A stretch of 54,586 nucleotides of DNA from Deltaproteobacteria bacterium (GTDB lineage: Bacteria > Desulfobacterota > Binatia > UBA9968), in assembly GCA_016210115.1 (NCBI GenBank), contig JACQUW010000108.1:1-54586 (forward strand), read 5' to 3'. The position numbers and the translations under genes were made by a program. This document shows, piece by piece, positions 28,897-37,321 of this stretch (its first letter is position 1; each line of letters starts with the position of its first letter). The notes under the pieces are model-generated. The model ran no database searches. It saw only the letters and a list, made by a program, of their open reading frames with translations, and was not told the DNA's origin.

Positions 28897-29745
28897 ATGA
28901 AACGAAACGTGCTCTTCTTTGGGGTTTTCGCATTTCTCTCAGGGCTCTTTGTTTCGTACGCGTGCGTCCGAGCGCAGGACCAGGGTCTGGAGATTACGGA
29001 CGTCACGTACACCAGCGAAGACGGAAAGGTCACCGGTAAGATTTACCGCTTGAGAGAGATCCGACAACCGGCGCCGACAATTGTGGTTCTTCCCGGCCGA
29101 GGACGCGATTTCAAAGGAATGGAGTGGTTGCTCAAGCCTCTGGCTCAAAAGGGATATGTGGTCATGGCGATTGGCTACCGGGGAATTCCGGTAAGGTACT
29201 ATCTCAAAGATGTGGAGGACGCACGGAACGGGATTACTTATCTGGAATCCCTTTCGTATGTGGATCGGTCACGGATTGGCATCTACGGCCATTCTCGGGG
29301 AGGCATGGCCGCTTTGATGTCTGCGGCATCAGGGGATAGGCGCATCAAGAGCGTCGTGTCTGCGAGCGCTCCGACGGATCACTTCAAAAGTGTGGAGGAA
29401 AGGAAAGCCTCTGCGGCCCATTATCCCGACCGCATGGGTACCCGCGGCAAACCGCCCGATGAGGACCCGGAATACTACCGTTCCATCTCCGCAATTTATC
29501 ACGCTAGCAAGATGAGAGACGTTCCTATCCTTCTCGTTCATGGGGCCAGGGATTTTCTCACTCTTGTCGACCATTCTTTGAGCATGTACGGCGCTCTGAA
29601 GGTTGCGGGGAACCGGGAGGCGCGCCTCGAGGTCATCGTGGGAGCCGGTCACTTCTTCGAGCGAGGCTTCGACGGCTATGCCTTTGACGAGGTGATCAGC
29701 CTTACGTCGGGATGGTTTGACAAATACCTCAAGGGCAAAAAATAA
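28897..29745 (+). CDS. Secreted alpha/beta hydrolase
   Basis: A 282-residue protein with an N-terminal signal peptide (LFFGVFAFLSGLFVSYACVRA). The mature domain is an alpha/beta hydrolase of the prolyl-oligopeptidase/dienelactone hydrolase type: TIVVLPGRGRDFKG for the oxyanion strand, GHSRGGMAAL with the nucleophile Ser, VHGARDFLTLVDHS with the acid, and GAGHFFERG with the His. It probably acts on peptides or esters in the periplasm. Strong ribosome site GAAGGAGA. The next gene, also exported, follows after eight bases, so they are probably an operon. Confidence 0.87.
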   Translation: MKRNVLFFGVFAFLSGLFVSYACVRAQDQGLEITDVTYTSEDGKVTGKIYRLREIRQPAPTIVVLPGRGRDFKGMEWLLKPLAQKGYVVMAIGYRGIPVRYYLKDVEDARNGITYLESLSYVDRSRIGIYGHSRGGMAALMSAASGDRRIKSVVSASAPTDHFKSVEERKASAAHYPDRMGTRGKPPDEDPEYYRSISAIYHASKMRDVPILLVHGARDFLTLVDHSLSMYGALKVAGNREARLEVIVGAGHFFERGFDGYAFDEVISLTSGWFDKYLKGKK

Positions 29746-29753
29746 GTTGCCCC

Positions 29754-30329
29754 ATGCAAACCGTCTGGAGAAACATTCTGTTAGGCCTTGGGCTGTTACT
29801 GGCCGATAGCCGGGCGGCGGCAGCCCAAGAGGAGATTCCTTTTATTCCGACACCCATGGACGTGGTGGATCGGATGCTGGAGATCGCCGAAGTTAAAGTG
29901 GGCGATCTCGTCTATGATCTGGGGAGTGGAGATGGGCGCGTCATCATTCGGGCCGCAAAAAAATGTGGGGCAAGAGGCGTGGGCATCGAGGCGGATCCAC
30001 AGTTGGTTGATCTTTCCCGAGCAAAAGCCGCAGAGGAAGGGGTAAGCCATCTGGTCGAATTTCGCGCCGGGGACGCTCTAAAAGTAGATGTCTCTCCGGC
30101 AACGGTCGTGACCCTGTACATGTTCCCGTGGTTCAATGAGCAAGTGCGCCCGGTCCTGCAGAAAAGTCTGAGACCGGGCGCTCGCGTGGTCTCCCACGAC
30201 TTTGATATCCCGGGCTGGCCGCCCACAAAAGTGGAAAAACTGCCGGAGCCAGAAAAAAAGCCCGGCGGAGCCGTGCATTATCATGTGATTTATTTGTGGA
30301 GGATAGGGGAAAAAAATGGATTACGTTAA
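29754..30329 (+). CDS. Exported SAM-dependent methyltransferase-like protein
   Basis: A 191-residue protein with a hydrophobic N-terminus (ILLGLGLLLADSRAAAAQ) that looks like a signal peptide with an AxA site. The rest is a class I methyltransferase domain. It shows PTPMDVVDRMLEIAEV, motif I VYDLGSGDGRVIIRAA, motif II GIEADPQLVDLSR and RAGDALKVD, then VVTLYMFPWFNEQVRP. This pattern resembles the FAM173/ATPSCKMT protein-lysine methyltransferase group, whose bacterial members often carry such N-termini. Because SAM is cytoplasmic, a membrane-anchored rather than periplasmic enzyme is possible. It follows the secreted hydrolase by eight bases. Confidence 0.82.
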   Translation: MQTVWRNILLGLGLLLADSRAAAAQEEIPFIPTPMDVVDRMLEIAEVKVGDLVYDLGSGDGRVIIRAAKKCGARGVGIEADPQLVDLSRAKAAEEGVSHLVEFRAGDALKVDVSPATVVTLYMFPWFNEQVRPVLQKSLRPGARVVSHDFDIPGWPPTKVEKLPEPEKKPGGAVHYHVIYLWRIGEKNGLR

Positions 30330-30368
30330 ACCCTTGTTGATTTCGTTTGTTGGTGTTGAGGACGCAAA

Positions 30369-30788
30369 TCAATCGACTTGGTGAGCTTCCAGGAACATTG
30401 CTCTTCCAAAAGCTGTAAAGAACTGCTGGTATGGTTCAGGGTCGAGCACCGGTGTGACGTTATATCGCGCATTGGCTCGAACCAGGAGCTGTGTCGTTCC
30501 CCTGGGGCGCACCGTTACGGTCATTCGTAGCTGATAGTAATTTAGCTTTGTCCCACTGATCGAACCGATATTATGATCAGCATTGTCGATGACAAAGCCT
30601 AAATCCTGCAACGTAGCAATGATTGTTCTTAGCGTTTTCTCACGATCCGTTGTATCAAAAGCACGCGTTTGAATACTTCTAATCTTGACTTGGCTCTCGT
30701 CGGAGTCCAAAAGGTCTTTAGCCGTATATTGACAGGCAGAAAAGACGGCAGCGAGAATTATGCATAAACAGAATTTTCGGAATTTCAT
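30369..30788 (-). CDS. Small lipoprotein, paralogue A of a trio
   Basis: A 139-residue lipoprotein: signal FRKFCLCIILAAVFSAC with lipobox FSAC, then a mature domain. It shares with the next gene the pattern RSIQTRAFDTTDREKTL, LQDLGFVIDNADHNIGSI and the C-terminal YQQFFTAFGRAMFLEAHQ. This duplication is visible without tools. The domain appears alpha/beta with conserved LQDLGF and FLEA. No characterised family is recognised. It sits six bases after its paralogue, at the end of a three-gene unit. Confidence 0.8.
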   Translation of the reverse strand: MKFRKFCLCIILAAVFSACQYTAKDLLDSDESQVKIRSIQTRAFDTTDREKTLRTIIATLQDLGFVIDNADHNIGSISGTKLNYYQLRMTVTVRPRGTTQLLVRANARYNVTPVLDPEPYQQFFTAFGRAMFLEAHQVD

Positions 30789-30794
30789 TTTTGC

Positions 30795-31349
30795 TTAGAA
30801 CTCCTGCGCTTCTAGAAAAACGGCCTTCGAAAGCTTTTCAAAAAAGGCTTGATATACTTCTGTTTCTTTTATCAGTTCCGATATTGTGACCTGATTTGAA
30901 GTATTCCATACGACCCGCTGGAATGTCACGCGCAGAATTGTATATCCACCCTCCTCACCGCCTAGCCTCGTCACCAAAGAGGCTCTTACAAGCTGCTCTT
31001 TATTTACAGGTCTCCAAAAGGGCGCCCCAACTACGGCAGTGCCAGCGAGCAACAAAACAGAGGCAGCTATCTCACCGGCGTGATAGGCGGATTGTTTCTT
31101 AGAAGCGACAAGCAACCCCAGCTTGGATTCACTGTTGTCCACGGCGAACCCCAGGTCCTGAAGAACAGCCGCCCCTGACGAAAGAAGAGAGCCTTCGTCC
31201 TTAGTCTCAAAGCGCCTCGTTTGTAACCGGCGCAGTTCTAGGCTCTCCTCCGATAGTTCCAGTGCTTCCCGTGGAATCTGTTGTGCGCATCCAGAAATAA
31301 TGACGACGCAGAACAGGAAGACATAACGTCGTTTACACAGACCAGCCAT
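30795..31349 (-). CDS. Lipoprotein, paralogue B of a trio
   Basis: A lipoprotein of about 184 residues with signal RRYVFLFCVVIISGC (lipobox ISGC). The mature domain matches the neighbouring 139-residue lipoprotein: LRRLQTRRFETKDEGSL, LQDLGFAVDNSESKLGLL and FFEKLSKAVFLEAQEF. Between them it has an extra hydrophobic stretch, AAsVLLLAGTAVVGAPF-like, near the middle that could touch the membrane. The ATG at 31349 follows GGAGGAGAGG and is preferred over GTG at 31355. No known family assigned; an envelope role is inferred. Confidence 0.8.
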   Translation of the reverse strand: MAGLCKRRYVFLFCVVIISGCAQQIPREALELSEESLELRRLQTRRFETKDEGSLLSSGAAVLQDLGFAVDNSESKLGLLVASKKQSAYHAGEIAASVLLLAGTAVVGAPFWRPVNKEQLVRASLVTRLGGEEGGYTILRVTFQRVVWNTSNQVTISELIKETEVYQAFFEKLSKAVFLEAQEF

Positions 31350-31382
31350 GGTCACCTCTCCTCCGCTCGCACCGACCGATCT

Positions 31383-31841
31383 TTAAAATTTAGAAGCGTG
31401 ATAAGCGAAGTCGCGAATTTTCATCTGTTCGTCAAATTTTATTATCACAGTTAAGGTCCGCTGGCTGGTAGACATTGCACCCGATGCCTGGCCGTAATAA
31501 GGCCCGAGACCACCACCTACAATCCCAGACCCAACGCGGGCTCCTCCCAGTATGAGCGTCGATAGGCCTCCTTCACTAGTCGAATACGCCCGCTCAGTCG
31601 CGATCTTGTCATATACCCACACCTCACGTCTCTTCTCGTCCGTTGTAACGATATTCGGTGAACCTAAGACTGACGCTACATCTGAGGCGGGCATTCCCAC
31701 TTGAATTTTCCGTTGAACCGTCCCAACCGTTAGCCGCTCAGAGCTATCGTCTTGAACTGCGGCACGGTGCTCTGCGGCTGTCATGCAACCACTGAAAACA
31801 AAGCCGACACATGCAACCAACAGTGGGATTGCTTTTTTCAT
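31383..31841 (-). CDS. BamE/SmpA-like outer membrane lipoprotein
   Basis: A 152-residue lipoprotein with signal AIPLLVACVGFVFSGC. The mature domain contains VGTVQRKIQVGMPASDVASV, GSPNIVTTDEKRREVWVYD, the pattern of the BamE/SmpA (OmlA) fold: a GM-xxxxV-xxxLGxP turn followed by a W-x-Y strand. A Gly/Ser/Tyr-rich loop (GSGIVGGGLGPYYGQASG) then leads to a final beta strand. This is the first gene of a trio with two paralogous lipoproteins, so the products probably act together at the cell envelope. It need not be the true Bam complex subunit. Confidence 0.78.
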   Translation of the reverse strand: MKKAIPLLVACVGFVFSGCMTAAEHRAAVQDDSSERLTVGTVQRKIQVGMPASDVASVLGSPNIVTTDEKRREVWVYDKIATERAYSTSEGGLSTLILGGARVGSGIVGGGLGPYYGQASGAMSTSQRTLTVIIKFDEQMKIRDFAYHASKF

Positions 31842-31902
31842 TTGAAGCCCCTCCTCTCAACTGATCACCAAATCGAGGAAACAGAGTGCGTAAGCCGAGA
31901 CA

Positions 31903-31932
31903 ATCTTATGAAAAATGCAATTCCGCTGTCAA
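31903..31932 (-). promoter_or_regulatory. Sigma70-type promoter of the lipoprotein trio
   Basis: On the minus strand, TTGACA (31932-31927) is followed after 18 bases by TAAGAT (31908-31903). This lies about 60 bases before the ATG of the BamE-like gene, and GAGAGGAGG precedes that ATG. The -35 is perfect and the -10 matches four of six positions. The remainder of 31842-32265 is AT-richer, with no convincing gene; a plus-strand frame there looks random. Confidence 0.6.
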
Positions 31933-32265
31933 TTAATTTTGACCCAAATCTCGCAAAATTGTTCCGGTTTTGTGATTGGAGTCACACTTTCAGTTATCTT
32001 CAAACGACAATGACGCAAAGGGAACGTGATTTTACCGGTTTTCCTTATAGCTACAACACCTACAAAACCGAGTCGCAGCGCAAATGGCTGCACTTGGACC
32101 AGCCTGCCAGCTCAACCAAGGCGGACTTAGGATATGACCGGGAAACCTCGTATACGGCCGTACCAAGCAGTTGCTCGCTTATTAGTGATCGTTATTTGGA
32201 AAACAGGAAGAGGTCAGGAAGCCGAGAATTCGAGCACCGGATCGGTGTGTGTCGTCCTCTAAACG

Positions 32266-32994
32266 TTAAGTACAGTGCTCGGTCGTCAATGCCTCTTTTA
32301 GCGTAAACGCCCCAGCATACAGCGCTCGCCCCACAATCACTCCCTCCACGCCATCCTTCTCGAGTTGTTTAACGGCGCGGATATCCTCCAGCCTGGCCAC
32401 GCCTCCGGACGCGATGACCGGGATATTCACGGCTCGGGCGACTCGTGCTGTGGCTTCGATGTTCACCCCATGACTCGTTCCGTCACGACTGATATCCGTG
32501 TAGATGGTTCGCGACGCTCCGTCTTCTTCGCACCGTTTCGCCAGCTCGACGGCATCCATGGAGGTGGTCTCCTTCCACCCTTTCACGGCCGCCTTGCCGT
32601 TGCGAGCATCGATGCCAACGACGATCTTGTCCGGAAACATCTTGCAGAGCTCGCGCAGTAATTCGCGATTCTCCCAGGCCGCCGTCCCTATCACAACGCG
32701 CTCGACTCCCAACGCGATTGCCGAACCGACCTCCGCGACCGAACGGAGTCCGCCGCCCAGTTCCACAGGCACGCTGAAATTCTTGCAGATCTCCGCCACC
32801 TCCCGCGTGTGCACAGGACGGCCCGCAACAGCCCCGTTCAGGTCCACGATGTGAAGAATCGCAGCACCCTGCTGAACCCAATGCCTTGCCGCCTCCACAG
32901 GATTTTCGAAGTAAACGGTCTCCTTGTCCATCTCGCCCTGGTAGAGACGTACGCATCTGCCGTCTTTGATATCGATGGCGGGAATGATCAGCAC
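32266..32994 (-). CDS. hisA: Phosphoribosylformimino-5-aminoimidazole carboxamide ribotide isomerase
   Basis: Isomerase of histidine synthesis. The 242-residue TIM-barrel protein has the N-terminal IIPAIDIKDGRCVRLYQGEM with catalytic Asp, HIVDLNGAVAGRP, VELGGGLRS, VIGTAAWEN, TDISRDGTSHGVN with the second Asp, and VIASGGVAR. The half-barrel repeat is evident. It ends the his run; hisF and hisI, which usually follow, are missing here. It follows hisH after 257 bases that carry palindromic repeats. Confidence 0.95.
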   Translation of the reverse strand: MLIIPAIDIKDGRCVRLYQGEMDKETVYFENPVEAARHWVQQGAAILHIVDLNGAVAGRPVHTREVAEICKNFSVPVELGGGLRSVAEVGSAIALGVERVVIGTAAWENRELLRELCKMFPDKIVVGIDARNGKAAVKGWKETTSMDAVELAKRCEEDGASRTIYTDISRDGTSHGVNIEATARVARAVNIPVIASGGVARLEDIRAVKQLEKDGVEGVIVGRALYAGAFTLKEALTTEHCT

Positions 32995-33104
32995 GGAATC
33001 ACCTCAATACAAGCAAACAAATTCAGATCTCTGCGAGAGAAAAACAGCGAACCTTGTTGTAAAATTGGCTCAAACCGAAGCGCGGCTTCGTGTCCTTTTC
33101 TAAC

Positions 33105-33190
33105 TTTCCCTCCCTCGACGGGAGAGTATGAGGTGAGGGTGCCTCATTGTATCACCCCTCATCCTAACCTTCTCCCGCAAGGGGAGAAGG
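33105..33190. repeat. Pair of inverted REP-like units between hisH and hisA
   Basis: The first unit (33105-33140) has CCCTCCCTCGACGGGAG then GAGGTGAGGGT. The second (33155-33190) has CCCCTCATCC then CTTCTCCCGCAAGGGGAGAAG, the latter a stable hairpin. The units face each other, so the whole stretch can fold as a larger stem. Related units are at 33906-33941 and 24351-24380. This is a dispersed palindromic family that could stabilise or end mRNA between his genes. Confidence 0.75.
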
Positions 33191-33251
33191 AAAGCTTGCT
33201 GCAAGAGATTTGCAAAATCGATTTTGCATTTTTCACTGTGCAATTTGCACT

Positions 33252-33875
33252 CTAGTGTCGTTGGACGAAGCGAGCAAAGTTTTGCAGGATCCGAAGTCCG
33301 ACTTTTTGACTTTTCTCCGGGTGAAACTGCGAGGCAAAAAGGTGGTCTGTGGCAATACTGGAGACGAAAGGCGCTCCGTAATTCGTCGTCGTGGCTATAA
33401 TCGCCGTGTCTTCCGGCACAACGTAATAGGAGTGGACGAAGTATACGTACTCTCCATCCGAAATGCCTTCGAGAAAAGGCGACTCGCTCTGTTTTTGGAT
33501 ATTATTCCAGCCCATATGGGGTACTTTGAGACCATTCTCGGGCCTGAAACCGACGACTCGACCGGGAAAGAGATTCAAACCCTTTTGCGGGCCGAATTCC
33601 TCGCTTTCGCTAAACAGCAGCTGAAAACCAAGACAGATCCCCAGGAAGGGTTTTTTTTGCCGCACGATCTCCTGTATCGGCTCGACCAGCCCGAAGCGTC
33701 GCAGATTTTCCATGCAGGCGCTAAACGCGCCCACGCCGGGGAGCACCACGCCTCGAGCTGAAAGAATGGCGTCGATATCCCGCGTCACATCCGCCCGGCA
33801 ACCCACATGCTCCAGCGCCTTTTGCACGCTCCGGAGATTTCCCATGCCATAGTCAATAATGACAACCTGACTCAT
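33252..33875 (-). CDS. hisH: Imidazole glycerol phosphate synthase, glutaminase subunit
   Basis: Glutaminase delivering ammonia to HisF. The 207-residue class I glutamine amidotransferase has the catalytic Cys in FLGICLGFQLLF, the oxyanion segment VVLPGVGAFSACM, and the His-Glu pair in ASQFHPEKSQKVG. FVHSYYV is typical of HisH. Its partner HisF is not in this window, so it must lie elsewhere in the genome for the enzyme to work. It lies between hisA and hisB, with repeat-bearing gaps on both sides. Confidence 0.95.
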   Translation of the reverse strand: MSQVVIIDYGMGNLRSVQKALEHVGCRADVTRDIDAILSARGVVLPGVGAFSACMENLRRFGLVEPIQEIVRQKKPFLGICLGFQLLFSESEEFGPQKGLNLFPGRVVGFRPENGLKVPHMGWNNIQKQSESPFLEGISDGEYVYFVHSYYVVPEDTAIIATTTNYGAPFVSSIATDHLFASQFHPEKSQKVGLRILQNFARFVQRH

Positions 33876-33905
33876 GACTGTAGTGACATTTATGAATTTA
33901 CGATA

Positions 33906-33941
33906 CCCCTCACCCTGGCCCTCTCCCGCAAGGGGAGAGGG
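33906..33941. repeat. REP-like palindromic unit between hisB and hisH
   Basis: CCCCTCACCCTGG is followed by CCCTCTCCCGCAAGGGGAGAGGG in two parts: stem CCCTCTCCC, loop GCAA-like, stem GGGGAGAGGG. It is the cleanest member of the family also seen at 33155-33190. It lies in the 155-base gap between hisB and hisH. Confidence 0.8.
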
Positions 33942-34030
33942 ATACTGAGGAATCTCCTTCCTTGACAGAAGGGATTAAGCAAGGGCGAATATTTTATTCG
34001 CTATCCGCCATTTGCCATTCGCCACTTGCG

Positions 34031-34618
34031 CTACAAGCTCCCCTTGGTCGACGGCACTCCTTGAACACGCGGATCGATTCGCGTGGCTCCTTCCATCGCG
34101 CGCGCCAGAGCTTTGAAACACGCCTCGATGATGTGGTGCGGGTTTTCTCCGCGCACGACGTCCACATGGAGATTCATGCCGACCTGGTTGGCGAGGGCCT
34201 GGAAAAACTCGTGGGGAAGATCGGTATCGAAATCGCCGACGCGTCCGGGACGAATTCTGACGTTGTAGGAGAGATACGGCCGGCCGCTTAGATCAACGAC
34301 GACTTGAGCGAGCGTCTCATCGAGAGGCACACTCGCCGCTCCAAAGCGGCGAATACCCTTTTTATCTCCCAGGGCGTCTTTAAAACTCTGGCCTAACACC
34401 AGACCAACATCTTCCACCGTATGATGATAGTCCACGTCGATGTCGCCCTTGGCCGTGAGCTTGAGATCGAACAACCCATGACGCGTGAAGATTTCCAGCA
34501 TGTGGTTGAAAAAAGGAATTCCGGTCTGGATCTCAGCATTGCCTTTTCCATCGATATCCAATTCCGCAGAAATCTCGGTCTCTTTCGTTCTTCTCTCAAC
34601 CCTGGCTGTCCTCGCCAC
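34031..34618 (-). CDS. hisB: Imidazoleglycerol-phosphate dehydratase
   Basis: Manganese-dependent dehydratase of histidine synthesis; monofunctional, without the phosphatase domain of E. coli HisB. The metal-binding pattern is visible twice: [16 protein letters not shown] with [12 protein letters not shown], and [11 protein letters not shown] with [16 protein letters not shown]. The GTG at 34618 is chosen because GAAGGAGG sits five to six bases upstream, giving 195 residues starting with the family's [16 protein letters not shown] longer frame to 34642 has no ribosome site. It follows hisD by about 60 bases. Confidence 0.95.
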   Translation of the reverse strand: MARTARVERRTKETEISAELDIDGKGNAEIQTGIPFFNHMLEIFTRHGLFDLKLTAKGDIDVDYHHTVEDVGLVLGQSFKDALGDKKGIRRFGAASVPLDETLAQVVVDLSGRPYLSYNVRIRPGRVGDFDTDLPHEFFQALANQVGMNLHVDVVRGENPHHIIEACFKALARAMEGATRIDPRVQGVPSTKGSL

Positions 34619-34681
34619 GAATGCCTCCTTCAGGCGCCTCACAATAATGGCTACGTCGCCGTTCTGGCTCCATCTCCACGC

Positions 34682-35968
34682 TCACGCCAGTCGCACCTCC
34701 ACCGCGCGAGCATGATCATCCAAGCCTTCCAGTCGCGCCAGATGCATAATGTCCGCGCCGAGGGAACGTAGCGACTTTCTACCCGCCTGAATAACGCTGG
34801 TCCGCTTAAGAAAATCGTAAGTCCCGAGGGGCGAAAAAAACCGCGCGCTCCCTCCGGTGGGGAGAACGTGATTCGGCCCCGCCAGATAATCTCCCAGAGG
34901 AGGAGTCGTGTAAGGGCCGAGAAAAATGGCGCCCGCATTGCGAATCAGACGAGCCCATTTTTTCGGCTGTTCTACCATAAGCTCCACATGCTCAGGAGCT
35001 ATGGTATTGGCTACATCTATCCCTTCGTTCAGTCCGCGGGTTACGATAATCGCCCCATATCGTTCCAGGGCTTTGACCGTAATGGCTTGACGTCTGGTTG
35101 CCTTAAGTTGCCTTTCCAGCGCGCTCCTGATCCGCCGCGCCATGTCGATGGAAGTCGTCACACAAAGCGCAGACGCCAGCTCATCGTGCTCGGCCTGGGA
35201 AAGCATATCGGCAGCCACAAAAGACGGATTAGCCGTCCGATCGGCTAAGATCAGAATCTCACTCGGGCCGGCGATCGAATCAATATCGACTTCGCCGAAG
35301 ACGAGACGCTTGGCCGTAGCCACATAGATATTTCCCGGCCCCGCGACTTTGTCGACCCGAGGAACCGTTGCCGTACCATAAGCCAGGGCTGCAATCGCCT
35401 GAGCGCCGCCTATCCGAAAAATTCTATCCACCCCGGCAATCCGGGCCGCTGCCAGAATAATCGCGCTGTTATGAGTAATCGGGGACGCCATGATGATCTC
35501 TCTGACCCCCGCCACCTTCGCCGGGATCACGTTCATCAGAACCGTGGAGGGATAAGAGGCTTTTCCTCCCGGAACGTAGACTCCCACGCGTTCCAAAGGA
35601 GTAATCTGTTGCCCAAGAAAGAGGCCAAGCGAATCGCGATATCCCCAGCTTTTTTCCAACTGCCTGCGGTGAAAGGCGGCGATCCGCCTGGCGGCATGGC
35701 GCAGGACCTGAAGATCTTTCCTGGAAACACTTTCGATTGCCTGATCGATTTCCCGTGATTTGATTTCGATGTCGTTTCTCGATAAGCGAATATGGTCAAA
35801 AACACGGGCATAGTGGACCAGGGCCCGGTCGCCCCGTTTTTTCACTGCGCCGGCGATCTCCGCCACCGCCTTTTCAACATTTGATTCTCCGCTCTTTCTC
35901 CTTTGAACGATTCTTTCAAGCGCGCGCCCAAACTCGGGATCCCGAGTATTAACAAGCGTAATCTTCAT
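34682..35968 (-). CDS. hisD: Histidinol dehydrogenase
   Basis: Zinc- and NAD-dependent enzyme catalysing the last two steps of histidine synthesis. The 428-residue protein has YVPGGKASYPSTVLMNVIPA, GPGNIYVATAKRLVFG, IAGPSEILILADRTANPSF, and the conserved catalytic ANTIAPEHVELM. The zinc-site HDxL-type end region is AGPNHVLPTGGSARFFSPL. Length is normal. In related clusters hisG lies between murA and hisD; here only about 70 bases separate them. Confidence 0.96.
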   Translation of the reverse strand: MKITLVNTRDPEFGRALERIVQRRKSGESNVEKAVAEIAGAVKKRGDRALVHYARVFDHIRLSRNDIEIKSREIDQAIESVSRKDLQVLRHAARRIAAFHRRQLEKSWGYRDSLGLFLGQQITPLERVGVYVPGGKASYPSTVLMNVIPAKVAGVREIIMASPITHNSAIILAAARIAGVDRIFRIGGAQAIAALAYGTATVPRVDKVAGPGNIYVATAKRLVFGEVDIDSIAGPSEILILADRTANPSFVAADMLSQAEHDELASALCVTTSIDMARRIRSALERQLKATRRQAITVKALERYGAIIVTRGLNEGIDVANTIAPEHVELMVEQPKKWARLIRNAGAIFLGPYTTPPLGDYLAGPNHVLPTGGSARFFSPLGTYDFLKRTSVIQAGRKSLRSLGADIMHLARLEGLDDHARAVEVRLA

Positions 35969-36040
35969 GCCTGGTTTCCGCCGGCTGCCGGCTCATAACA
36001 AAGATGGTTTTGTCCGGGTTCGCTGAACATTCGTTATGGT

Positions 36041-37309
36041 TCAAGCCTTGACTCTCTTTATATCTGCCCCTACCTTCGAGAGCTTTTTTTCGATATGCTC
36101 ATAGCCTCGATCCAGGTGGTAAACCCTGGAAATTTCCGTTTCGCTCCTGGCGAGGAGACCGGCAAGCACCAGCGACACGCTGGCGCGCAGGTCGGTGGCC
36201 ATGACCGGAGCGCCGGAAAGATTCTCAACGCCTCGAACAATAGCACGGTTACCCTCCAGGCGAATATCGGCTCCCATCCGGTTCAATTCCAGGGCATGCA
36301 TAAAACGATTTTCAAATATTGTCTCCGTGATCACGCTTACGCCGCCGGCCACTGACATCAACACCATCATCTGCGCCTGCAAATCCGTTGGAAACCCCGG
36401 ATAAGGCAGAGTGGTAATATCGACACTTCCCGCCCTGTCATTTCCTTTGACTCTAATGCCGCCCTCCCGAACCGAAAGCTCTGCACCCGCTTCCCTAAGC
36501 TTGAAGAGAAAAGCATCCAGATGGTCGGCGCGCGCGCCTTGCACGAAGACGTCCCCGCCGGTCAAAGCCGCCGCAACCATGAACGTCCCGGCCTCGATTC
36601 GATCCGGAATCACATCATGCTTTGCTCCGTGGAGTCGATCCACCCCATCGATTGTGACGATATCCGCTCCGCAGCCGTTAATCTTCGCACCCATTTTGAT
36701 CAACGCGGCTCCAAGGTCCTCGATCTCCGGCTCTTTGGCCGCATTCTCGATTATCGTCTTTCCCTCAGCCAACGTCGCCGCCATCATCAAGTTCTCTGTT
36801 GCGCCGACTGAAGGCAAATCGAGATAAATCCTCGCGCCTTTCAGCTTCTTCGCGCTGGCCTCGACGTATCCGTGAACCCGCTCGATTTTCGCTCCCATCT
36901 GCGCCAGCCCCTTGAGATGCAGATTGACGGGTCGAGCGCCGATCGCGCACCCCCCGGGCGTCGACACGCGAGCCTCACCGAAGCGCGCGAGCAGCGGACC
37001 TAAGACAAGAAACGAAGCGCGCATCGTCTTGACCAGATCATAAACCGCCCTCAAATTTGTAATCGTTTCAGCCTGCAGCAGCAGGTCCATCCCGCCGGCG
37101 GCGGATTGCACCTTCTCAACACGAACGCCCAAACCGGCGAGGAGCTTCAAGGTGGTGTGGATATCCATCAGGTCAGGAACATGGTGATACTCGCATATGT
37201 CGGAAGTGAGAAGGGAAGAGATCAAGATCGGAAGCGCGGCATTCTTTGAGCCGCTGACCACGACCTCGCCTTCCAGCCTGTGGCCGCCGCGAACGAGAAT
37301 CTTGTCCAC
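36041..37309 (-). CDS. murA: UDP-N-acetylglucosamine 1-carboxyvinyltransferase
   Basis: First committed step of peptidoglycan precursor synthesis, in the cytoplasm. The 422-residue protein has the N-terminal [17 protein letters not shown]. The catalytic Cys is in [13 protein letters not shown], the fosfomycin target, and it is a Cys here rather than the Asp of resistant types. [13 protein letters not shown] and [16 protein letters not shown] are also family motifs. Length is standard. It lies 12 bases after prmC and before hisD, an arrangement known from other genomes. Confidence 0.96.
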   Translation of the reverse strand: MDKILVRGGHRLEGEVVVSGSKNAALPILISSLLTSDICEYHHVPDLMDIHTTLKLLAGLGVRVEKVQSAAGGMDLLLQAETITNLRAVYDLVKTMRASFLVLGPLLARFGEARVSTPGGCAIGARPVNLHLKGLAQMGAKIERVHGYVEASAKKLKGARIYLDLPSVGATENLMMAATLAEGKTIIENAAKEPEIEDLGAALIKMGAKINGCGADIVTIDGVDRLHGAKHDVIPDRIEAGTFMVAAALTGGDVFVQGARADHLDAFLFKLREAGAELSVREGGIRVKGNDRAGSVDITTLPYPGFPTDLQAQMMVLMSVAGGVSVITETIFENRFMHALELNRMGADIRLEGNRAIVRGVENLSGAPVMATDLRASVSLVLAGLLARSETEISRVYHLDRGYEHIEKKLSKVGADIKRVKA

Positions 37310-37321
37310 CTCAATTTCCCT

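Noticed and set aside
31752..32306. Plus-strand frame of 184 codons next to hisA
   Set aside because: It overlaps the promoter and start of the lipoprotein trio, has no signal or motif, and reads like random sequence.
33105..33941. CRISPR array
   Set aside because: The repeats are palindromes with unequal spacing, not regular direct repeats with spacers, and no cas gene is present.
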